A DNA stretch of 7,163 nucleotides from positions 1 through 7,163 of the forward strand of contig JBAXEJ010000093.1 of NCBI GenBank assembly GCA_037140475.1, given 5' to 3'. The DNA is from PALSA-1006 sp037140475 (GTDB lineage Bacteria > Pseudomonadota > Gammaproteobacteria > Burkholderiales > Gallionellaceae). Of the stretch, positions 1 through 5,010 are shown piece by piece (the first letter of the stretch is position 1; the number at the start of each line of letters is the position of its first letter). The position numbers and the translations under genes were made by a program. The notes below the pieces were generated by a model. The model was not told where the DNA came from, did not search any database, and worked only from the letters and a program-made list of their open reading frames with translations.

Positions 1-679
1 TCACAAGCCCACCATCATGATCGTCACCGAATATAACGGACACACCCAAGGCTTCCTAGTTGAGGCGGTGGACACCATCTTGCGTTTGGATTGGTCTTCG
101 ATGCGCGTCCCTCCTGAGATGCTCAACTCACAAACCGGTGGCCTAGTAACCGCGGTGACGGAGCTGGCCGATAAACGCTTAGTGATGATGATGGACGTGG
201 AAAAGGTTTTGGCTGAAACCGGCCACTTTGGTGATGACGACCTGATCTTGAAGAGTGTGCAGAAGATTGATTTGCCGAATCGCACAGTGTTCTTTGCGGA
301 CGACTCTTCTGTGGCGCGTAAGCAAATTGAAAAAACATTGGAAGCGATGGGTGTGAAATACATCTCGGCGGTGAACGGTAGTCGTGCCTGGGTCGAGCTG
401 AAAAAGATTGCGGATTATGCGGATGCGTCACACACGCCAGTAACCGACTTTATCCAAATTATTTTGACGGACGTGGAAATGCCAGAGATGGACGGCTACA
501 TGCTGACGCGCAAAATTAAAGAAGATAAGCGCTTTGCCAAAGTGCCGGTATTGATGCACTCCTCTCTTTCTAGTAGCTCTAATCAGCAACTCGGAAAAGC
601 GGTGGGCGTAGATGAATACGTACCGAAATTTGAACCTCAAAAATTGGCGCAAACGATCACTCGTTTGCTTACTCGATAG
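1..679 (+). CDS. cheV: CheV chemotaxis adaptor/receiver protein, 5' end cut by window edge
   Basis: The reading frame is open at the left edge: the first full codon is at 2, and the five codons before the ATG at 17 align with the neighbouring CheV, so 17 is not the true start. About 95 N-terminal residues are missing by comparison with that paralogue. Window residues 1-85 are the C-terminal part of a CheW-like domain, which couples receptors to CheA (note the TEY..H..GFLV pattern). Residues 95-225 are a receiver domain with the acidic pair D100/D101 (FFADDSS), the phosphoacceptor D157 (LTDVEMPEMDGY), a Ser in the MHSS segment, and K209 (YVPKF). CheV acts at the cytoplasmic receptor array, and its phosphorylation by CheA is known in the family to contribute to adaptation. 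The stop TAG overlaps the ribosome site of the next gene, indicating co-transcription and probably translational coupling. Family assignment is secure; only its specific receptor partners are unknown. Confidence 0.95.
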   Translation, partial: HKPTIMIVTEYNGHTQGFLVEAVDTILRLDWSSMRVPPEMLNSQTGGLVTAVTELADKRLVMMMDVEKVLAETGHFGDDDLILKSVQKIDLPNRTVFFADDSSVARKQIEKTLEAMGVKYISAVNGSRAWVELKKIADYADASHTPVTDFIQIILTDVEMPEMDGYMLTRKIKEDKRFAKVPVLMHSSLSSSSNQQLGKAVGVDEYVPKFEPQKLAQTITRLLTR

Positions 680-685
680 GAGCAG
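678..685 (+). promoter_or_regulatory. Shine-Dalgarno of the second cheV, overlapping the upstream stop codon
   Basis: AGGAG at 678-682 lies 6 nt before the ATG at 689 and shares bases with the TAG stop (677-679) of the first cheV. This fixes the start of the second gene and suggests ribosomes finishing the first gene reinitiate on the second. Confidence 0.75.
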
Positions 686-688
686 ATC

Positions 689-1633
689 ATGTCTATGATG
701 GATTTTAATCAAGAATCAAGTAGCGGTGGACTGCTCGATGCGGTGGATGCACGCACCAATCTCGCCGGTTCCAACAAGATGGAAATTTTGTTGTTCTCGA
801 TCGGCTCAAATGAGGTGTTCGGCATCAACGTGTTTAAGGTGAAAGAAGTGACGCGCAACATTCGTATCACTAAAACGCCCAACATGCCGCACGGCGTAGA
901 TGGCATCGTCAGCTTGCGTGGTCATGTCATGCCGGTGCTCAATCTCTCTTCCTTTATGGGATTAGGTAATCCAGAAGATCAGCACGTCATGATGGTGGCG
1001 GAATACAGTCGCCATGTGCTGGGCTTTCTGGTGCAAAGCGTAGATCGCATTATTCGAGTGGACTGGAACAAAGTGCGTGCGGCCGAAGGCATGATGAGTG
1101 GCAACTCGCACTTGATTACCGCGATCACCGAATTAGATAACGGCACACTGGTTTCTATCCTCGACGTTGAGCAAATTATGGCTAGCGCATTTGGCGAAGC
1201 GGTGGTCGGCGCAGTGGAGAAGGTCGAAGGAGGGCATGAAAAGTCCGTCTTTTTCGTGGATGACTCTGGCGTCGCTCGTAAGAAAATAGCGGAACTGTTA
1301 GACAAGATGGGTGTGAAACACATACAGGCACACAACGGACTCGAAGGTTGGCAGCGCTTGCAAGGGCTGGCGGAATCAGCAACCAATTCGGGACACGATT
1401 TGCAAACACAGATCCAAGTGATCTTAGTGGATGCAGAAATGCCAGAGATGGATGGATATGTTTTAACCCAGCATATCAAGGCTGATCATCGCTTCGACAA
1501 CATACCGGTGGTGATGCATTCGTCACTCTCGTCAGAAGCGAATCGCACGATGGGTACCAAGGTAGGGGTTGATTACTACGTACCGAAGTTTGATGGATTG
1601 ATGTTGTCGGAAACACTGAGACCGTTGTTGTAA
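689..1633 (+). CDS. cheV: CheV chemotaxis adaptor/receiver protein (second copy)
   Basis: A complete 314-residue CheV, the usual family length. Residues 1-25 are a polar leader. Residues about 28-165 form a CheW-like adaptor domain (MEILLFSIG, FGINVFKVKEV, GIVSLRGHVMPVLNL), which docks onto CheA P5 and receptor tips. Residues about 183-314 are a receiver with D191/D192 (FFVDDSG), phosphoacceptor D248 (LVDAEMPEMDGY), S278 in VMHSS and K300 (YVPKF), so all catalytic positions are present. The receiver is clearly paralogous to that of the gene just upstream, sharing EMPEMDGY, IPV.MHSSLSS and VGVD.YVPKF, which suggests an old tandem duplication. With no cheW in the window, the CheV pair may be the main adaptors for this module (inference). 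The start at 689 is supported by AGGAG six bases upstream. The gene is followed by a repeat rather than a clear terminator. Confidence 0.97.
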   Translation: MSMMDFNQESSSGGLLDAVDARTNLAGSNKMEILLFSIGSNEVFGINVFKVKEVTRNIRITKTPNMPHGVDGIVSLRGHVMPVLNLSSFMGLGNPEDQHVMMVAEYSRHVLGFLVQSVDRIIRVDWNKVRAAEGMMSGNSHLITAITELDNGTLVSILDVEQIMASAFGEAVVGAVEKVEGGHEKSVFFVDDSGVARKKIAELLDKMGVKHIQAHNGLEGWQRLQGLAESATNSGHDLQTQIQVILVDAEMPEMDGYVLTQHIKADHRFDNIPVVMHSSLSSEANRTMGTKVGVDYYVPKFDGLMLSETLRPLL

Positions 1634-1641
1634 AAATATTG

Positions 1642-1691
1642 TTGTAGGTCGTGTTTCAACCCGACAAGTCGGACTGAAGTCCGACCTACAA
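1642..1691 (+). repeat. REP-like extragenic palindrome (two inverted 25-nt units)
   Basis: Two 25-nt units, 1642-1666 and 1667-1691, are inverted copies of each other with five differences. The outer ends TTGTAGGTCG and CGACCTACAA are perfect complements. Each unit is itself a hairpin: 1668-1685 reads GTCGGACTGAAGTCCGAC, an 8-bp stem with a 2-base tip. This is the layout of paired REP/BIME-type dispersed repeats, and a single related unit recurs at 6230-6254. It fills nearly all of the cheV-cheY gap and ends just before the cheY ribosome site. It could stabilise mRNA ends or attenuate transcription, but the sequence does not show which. Confidence 0.85.
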
Positions 1692-1692
1692 A

Positions 1693-1699
1693 AAGGAGG
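1693..1699 (+). promoter_or_regulatory. Very strong Shine-Dalgarno of cheY
   Basis: AAGGAGG is a near-perfect anti-16S match, 5 nt before the ATG at 1705. It is the strongest ribosome site in the window, consistent with the high CheY level needed in chemotaxis. It begins 2 nt after the REP palindrome. Confidence 0.85.
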
Positions 1700-1704
1700 A
1701 CGAG

Positions 1705-2097
1705 ATGGCTGATCCAAATATGAAGATTCTGGTAGTAGATGACTTTTCCACGATGCGTCGCATCGTGCGTAATCTACTCAAAGAACTGGGCTTCGCTAAC
1801 GTGCATGAAGCGGAAGACGGCGTCGATGGGCTCAACAAATTGCGCAATGACGGCAATTTTGAGTTCGTGGTTTCCGATTGGAATATGCCGAATATGACGG
1901 GCATTGAAATGCTGCGTCAAATTCGTGCCGATGAAAAACTCAAGCACCTTCCGCTGCTGATGGTTACCGCTGAAGCTAAGCGCGAAAACATCATCGAAGC
2001 GGCGCAAGCGGGAGCTTCTGGCTATGTGGTTAAGCCGTTCACGGCGGCCACGCTAGATGAAAAATTGAAGAAAATTTTTGCCACTATGAATAAGTGA
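1705..2097 (+). CDS. cheY: CheY chemotaxis response regulator (flagellar-motor type)
   Basis: A 130-residue single-domain receiver, very close to E. coli CheY across its length (MKILVVDDFSTMRRIVRNLL, SDWNMPNM, LMVTAEAKRENIIEAAQ, AGASGYVVKPFTAATL). The acid pair is D12/D13, the phosphoacceptor D58 (one residue later than E. coli D57 because of a one-residue insertion), the switch threonine T88 and the lysine K110. The aromatic switch Tyr is retained in GYVVKPF. Phosphorylated CheY binds FliM at the flagellar switch; CheA phosphorylates it and CheZ dephosphorylates it. The usual MDG after the phosphorylation loop is MTG here, a substitution I believe also occurs in other CheY proteins. The gene lies 8 nt before cheZ, forming the classic cheY-cheZ pair. 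Its position next to cheZ makes it the likely motor-binding CheY of the two in this window. Confidence 0.98.
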   Translation: MADPNMKILVVDDFSTMRRIVRNLLKELGFANVHEAEDGVDGLNKLRNDGNFEFVVSDWNMPNMTGIEMLRQIRADEKLKHLPLLMVTAEAKRENIIEAAQAGASGYVVKPFTAATLDEKLKKIFATMNK

Positions 2098-2100
2098 GAG
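2096..2100 (+). promoter_or_regulatory. Ribosome site deciding the cheZ start
   Basis: GAGAG lies 5 nt before the ATG at 2106 and overlaps the cheY stop TGA (2095-2097). A GTG at 2094, overlapping the stop as GTGA, would add four residues (MRDA) but has no ribosome site upstream. The ATG at 2106 gives the normal CheZ N-terminus. Confidence 0.6.
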
Positions 2101-2105
2101 ATGCC

Positions 2106-2846
2106 ATGAATATTGCAAATAACGACTCAGATGATCTAGAAGCGCTGTTCGACAGCATTGCCTCTGAAAATAAAGAGGCGGAAGCGCCCGCGGCAAAAAA
2201 AGCGCCGGCAAAAAAGGCGGCTGCCAAAACTGACGTTACAAATGAAGCGACAGATGCTACCGAGGTGATCAACAAGATCGGCCACATGACGCGCGCCCTG
2301 CACGACAGTTTGCGTGAATTGGGCTACGACAAAAATCTGGAAAAAGCAGCGAGTGCCATTCCTGATGCGCGTGACCGTTTAGCTTACATCGCTACCATGA
2401 CGCAGCAAGCCGCTGAGCGCGTGTTGAACGCAACGGATGCAGCGCAACCGGTGGTCGATAAAATTGGTGACGAAGCGAAGCTTCTATCCGGCGAATGGCA
2501 AAAGTTATTCGATAAGCAATTGGATGCGGAGCAATTCAAACAATTGGCCGCACGCACCCATGCTTACTTGGTAGAAGTGCCTAAGCAGACCAAAGTGACC
2601 AATGCTTATCTGACTGAAATAATGATGGCGCAAGACTTCCAAGACCTCACGGGCCAAGTGATTAAGAAAACCATCGAAGTCACTCAGCACATGGAACAAC
2701 AGTTGTTGGCAATTCTGGTTGAAAACGCACCAGCGTCAGCCAAAATTGATTCAGGCTTGCTGAATGGCCCGGTTATTAAAGCAGGTGGTGATGTGATCAC
2801 CAGCCAGGCACAAGTGGATGACTTGTTGGAGAGTTTAGGGTTTTAA
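2106..2846 (+). CDS. cheZ: CheZ, CheY-phosphate phosphatase
   Basis: A 246-residue CheZ (E. coli CheZ has 214). Residues 1-22 are acidic (SDDLEALFDSI). Residues about 25-45 are an Ala/Lys/Pro-rich low-complexity segment (EAPAAKKAPAKKAAAK) that accounts for much of the extra length. The core is a long helical hairpin containing MMAQDFQDLTGQ. D180 and Q184 correspond to E. coli D143 and Q147, where the glutamine is inserted into the CheY active site. The last 12 residues, AQVDDLLESLGF, are the conserved CheY-binding peptide. The enzyme is cytoplasmic and commonly localised to receptor arrays. It sits directly after cheY, as in most CheZ-containing proteobacteria. The A-rich linker DNA holds two runs of A (2195-2201 and 2210-2215). 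The frame is intact and all key residues are present. Confidence 0.97.
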   Translation: MNIANNDSDDLEALFDSIASENKEAEAPAAKKAPAKKAAAKTDVTNEATDATEVINKIGHMTRALHDSLRELGYDKNLEKAASAIPDARDRLAYIATMTQQAAERVLNATDAAQPVVDKIGDEAKLLSGEWQKLFDKQLDAEQFKQLAARTHAYLVEVPKQTKVTNAYLTEIMMAQDFQDLTGQVIKKTIEVTQHMEQQLLAILVENAPASAKIDSGLLNGPVIKAGGDVITSQAQVDDLLESLGF

Positions 2847-2863
2847 TGGGCGGGCGATGGTAG

Positions 2864-2883
2864 GGGCACGGCGCGCCGTGCCC
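2864..2883. repeat. Perfect 20-bp GC-rich palindrome
   Basis: GGGCACGGCGCGCCGTGCCC is perfectly self-complementary and extends to 28 bp (2860-2887) with one mismatched pair (GTA..TAC). It starts 17 nt after the cheZ stop. In RNA it would fold into a very stable hairpin, but no T-run follows, so it is not a standard intrinsic terminator. Its right half is the first copy of the 23-bp tandem repeat. It may limit or delay transcription from cheZ into cheA, or protect the 3' end of upstream mRNA; both are inference. Confidence 0.85.
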
Positions 2884-2961
2884 GTACGAAAAGGTGCGCC
2901 GTGCCCGTACGAAAAGGTGCGCCGTGCCCGTACAAGACGGCGTGCCGTGTCCCAAGGGTAC
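2873..2961 (+). repeat. 23-bp tandem repeat, two perfect and about two degenerate copies
   Basis: The unit begins GCGCCGTGCCCGTAC and ends GAAAAGGT. Copies at 2873-2895 and 2896-2918 are identical. The copy at 2919-2941 keeps the first 15 bases and then diverges. A fourth, from 2942, is recognisable by GTGCCGTG.CCC and a later GTAC. The core GCCGTGCCC can pair with the left arm of the palindrome at 2864, so several alternative hairpins are possible. It has no coding potential and no spacers, so it is a mini-satellite and not a CRISPR array. Confidence 0.85.
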
Positions 2962-3010
2962 AAAAAGAAGTTTTTAGATTTGTAATTGAAACTGCGATTA
3001 AGCAGCATTT

Positions 3011-3026
3011 CCCGCGATGGCGCGGG
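3011..3026 (+). other. Small GC hairpin in the cheA leader
   Basis: CCCGCG-ATGG-CGCGGG is a perfect 6-bp stem with a 4-nt loop, 33 nt before the cheA start. No T-run follows, so it is not a terminator. The flanking 2962-3059 region is AT-rich in its left half, and I see no convincing promoter. The cheA ribosome site is GGGAG at 3048-3052, 7 nt before the ATG. Confidence 0.5.
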
Positions 3027-3059
3027 GTGTCGAATCGCTAGAAATATGGGAGTTCTAAA

Positions 3060-4928
3060 ATGAACGACTTCACCGGCATGGAAGAGTTGTTGCAAGATTT
3101 TCTACTGGAAGCATCTGATTTGTTGGCCGACGTGGACAGCAAATTGATGGATTTGGAAAAACGTCCTGACGACAAAAATACACTCAACGTGATTTTTCGA
3201 GGTTTCCACACCATTAAAGGTGGCGCGGGATTCTTGAATGCGACAGAGTTAGTGACGCTATGTCACCTGACTGAAAACCTCTTCGACAAATTGCGCAATG
3301 CTGAGCTGCAACTCACGCCAGGTTTGCTAGATGTGATACTTGCGGCCACCGGTGAAGTGCGTTTGATGTTTAACGATCTAGGTAGAAGCGTGCAGCCGCA
3401 ACGTGCACCGCAACCTATTTTAGATGCCTTAGAAGCCGCGTTGAAAGGGGACAAGGTTTCTCTCAATGCGACCCCAGCAGCGGCACCCGCAGCAACGCCG
3501 GTGATTTCTACCGCTTTGCAAGCCGCCGCTGAAAATGGCCCAGACTGGAATGCCTTGTATCAAACACTTGTGGGTGGAGTCGCGGCTGCGCCCGCACCTG
3601 CGTCAGTGCCAGTTGCAGCGCCCGTGGTTGCCGTTGCTGCAGGCGAGGTGGTGATTGACGAAGACAAGCTCAAACAAAGTGCGTTCGGTCGTCGCTCAGA
3701 AGACGTCCCTGGCCGCTCAGCAGCATCGGCAAGCCGTCGTGAAGCTGAGCCTGCGGCAAAAGATAATACGATTCGTGTGGATACTGATCGCCTCGACCAA
3801 GTGTTGAACTTGTCGGGTGAAATTGGTTTGACCAAAAACCGTTTGACGCATCTGCGTAACGATATTTTGGGCGGCCGCTCCGATGCCGACACGCTGAAGT
3901 CATTAGATGAATCAGTGAGCCAACTCGATATGCTGGTGGTGAATTTGCAAAACGCGGTGATGAATACGCGGATGCAGCCAATCGGCAGACTGTTTAAAAA
4001 GTACCCTCGTTTGGCACGCGATTTGGCGCGTCAATTAGGTAAAGATGTTGAGCTGGTGTTGTCGGGTGAAGAAACCGAAATCGACAAAACCATGATCGAA
4101 GACTTGAATGACCCCTTGGTGCACTTGGTCCGTAACTCAGTGGATCACGGTGTGGAAAGTGCCGAAGAACGCGCTAATTCAGGCAAGTCATCCAAGAGTA
4201 TCGTGTACTTGAGCGCACGTCAGGAAGGCGATCATATTTTGATCAGCATTCAAGATGATGGTAAAGGCATGCGCCCTGAAGTGATTCGCAGCAAAGCAAT
4301 TGAGAAGGGGCTGATCACACTAGAAGAAGCCAGTGCGTTGGATGAAAGCGCTAGCTTGAATTTGATCTTCTTGCCGGGCTTCTCAACGAAAGATGAAATT
4401 TCCAGTGTGTCGGGTCGTGGCGTGGGTATGGACGTGGTGAAAACCAACATCTCCAAGCTGAACGGCATGATCACCATTGATTCTGCGCCGGGCACCGGCT
4501 CTACCTTCACCATTTCCTTGCCACTCACCTTGGCGATCTTGCCAGTGCTGTTGCTACGTTTGAGCGATCAGCCTTTTGCCGTGCCGTTGTCGATGGTGCG
4601 CGAAATTATGTCGGTCACACCAGAAGGTCAGCAGCTCATTTCGGGCCGTCCAACGATGGTGGTGCGTGGCGAAGTATTGCCAGTGCGTTCGTTGGCGAGC
4701 TTGATCGGTTGGCCCGATTCGGGCAAATCAGAAGTGGGCGTATTGATGCAGGTCGGCAACCAGAGCTTCATTCTCTCTGCTGATGGTTTTGCCGGACACG
4801 ATGACGTGGTAATTAAATCGCTCGACACCTTCCGTCCACAAGGCGTCGCAGGGGTGACGATGTCTAGCGAAGGCGAGATTGTGTTGATCTTGGATATTAA
4901 AGAATTGCTGGGCGAAGGGAATCATTAA
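3060..4928 (+). CDS. cheA: CheA chemotaxis histidine kinase, without a recognisable P2 domain
   Basis: A complete 622-residue CheA. P1 (Hpt, about 1-130) has the phosphorylated histidine H50 in FHTIKGGAGF. Residues about 131-235 are an Ala/Pro-rich linker with one ordered-looking patch (DWNALYQTLVGG, about 163-174) and an Arg/Ser stretch. No P2 (CheY/CheB-docking) fold is apparent. P3, the dimerisation helices, starts near 237 (TIRVDTDRLDQVLNLSGEIG). The P4 ATPase has its N-box with N359 and D362-H363-G364, G1 box D400-G401-K402-G403, G2 box GRGVGMD (452-458) and GTGSTF (478-483), so it should be active. P5, the CheW-like regulatory domain, runs from about 495 to 622. The kinase works in the cytoplasmic receptor array and phosphorylates CheY and CheV. 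The gene is separated from cheZ by 213 bp of repeats but has the same orientation and is probably in the same operon. The start is supported by GGGAG seven bases upstream and by normal P1 length. Confidence 0.97.
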   Translation: MNDFTGMEELLQDFLLEASDLLADVDSKLMDLEKRPDDKNTLNVIFRGFHTIKGGAGFLNATELVTLCHLTENLFDKLRNAELQLTPGLLDVILAATGEVRLMFNDLGRSVQPQRAPQPILDALEAALKGDKVSLNATPAAAPAATPVISTALQAAAENGPDWNALYQTLVGGVAAAPAPASVPVAAPVVAVAAGEVVIDEDKLKQSAFGRRSEDVPGRSAASASRREAEPAAKDNTIRVDTDRLDQVLNLSGEIGLTKNRLTHLRNDILGGRSDADTLKSLDESVSQLDMLVVNLQNAVMNTRMQPIGRLFKKYPRLARDLARQLGKDVELVLSGEETEIDKTMIEDLNDPLVHLVRNSVDHGVESAEERANSGKSSKSIVYLSARQEGDHILISIQDDGKGMRPEVIRSKAIEKGLITLEEASALDESASLNLIFLPGFSTKDEISSVSGRGVGMDVVKTNISKLNGMITIDSAPGTGSTFTISLPLTLAILPVLLLRLSDQPFAVPLSMVREIMSVTPEGQQLISGRPTMVVRGEVLPVRSLASLIGWPDSGKSEVGVLMQVGNQSFILSADGFAGHDDVVIKSLDTFRPQGVAGVTMSSEGEIVLILDIKELLGEGNH

Positions 4929-4933
4929 AGCCA

Positions 4934-4971
4934 ACTCTCTCACCTGCAGGCAGTAGTGCGGTGAGTAGAGT
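4934..4971 (+). other. Stem-loop after cheA
   Basis: ACTCTCTCACC (4934-4944) pairs with GGTGAGTAGAGT (4960-4971): eleven base pairs with one bulged T at 4966 and a 15-nt loop, whose ends GCA/TGC can pair further. It begins 5 nt after the cheA stop. No U-tract follows, so it is more likely an mRNA-stabilising or processing hairpin than a terminator (inference). Confidence 0.55.
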
Positions 4972-4983
4972 AAGGCGGTAGCA

Positions 4984-5005
4984 TTTGATGCGGAATCAAA
5001 AGGGG
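4984..5005 (+). promoter_or_regulatory. Hairpin abutting the ribosome site of the receptor gene
   Basis: TTTGAT (4984-4989) and ATCAAA (4995-5000) form a 6-bp stem with a 5-nt GCGGA loop. The Shine-Dalgarno AGGGG (5001-5005) begins on the next base, 5 nt before the ATG at 5011. A folded hairpin this close could affect ribosome access, but the stem is AT-rich and weak, so any effect is speculative. The ribosome site itself is convincing. Confidence 0.45.
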
Positions 5006-5010
5006 TAGTC

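Noticed and set aside
17..19. ATG at 17 as the start of the first cheV
   Set aside because: The frame is open to the window edge, and the codons before 17 continue the alignment with the second CheV. The real start is outside the window.
979..1479. Long minus-strand ORF opposite the second cheV
   Set aside because: It lies entirely within a well-supported receiver/adaptor gene, shows no family features and has no ribosome site. It is a shadow frame, like the other antisense ORFs here.
2094..2108. GTG at 2094 as the cheZ start, overlapping the cheY stop
   Set aside because: There is no ribosome site upstream of it, whereas the ATG at 2106 has GAGAG at good spacing and gives a normal CheZ N-terminus.
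2864..2883. Intrinsic terminator after cheZ
   Set aside because: The hairpin is strong but is followed by GTACGAAAAGG, with no T-run.
2873..2961. Possible CRISPR array
   Set aside because: The 23-bp copies are directly adjacent with no spacers, only two are perfect, and no cas genes are in view. It is a tandem repeat.
2965..3005. Flagellar sigma-28 or sigma-70 promoter before cheA
   Set aside because: AAGTTTTT and GCGATTA loosely recall sigma-28 boxes but are far too widely spaced. TTGAAA at 2986 has no acceptable -10 box at 16-18 bp.
2835..3095. Minus-strand ORF of 86 codons across the cheZ-cheA gap
   Set aside because: It runs through the tandem repeats, so its Arg/Ala/Gly-rich sequence is a by-product of them. 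It overlaps both flanking genes and matches no family I recognise.
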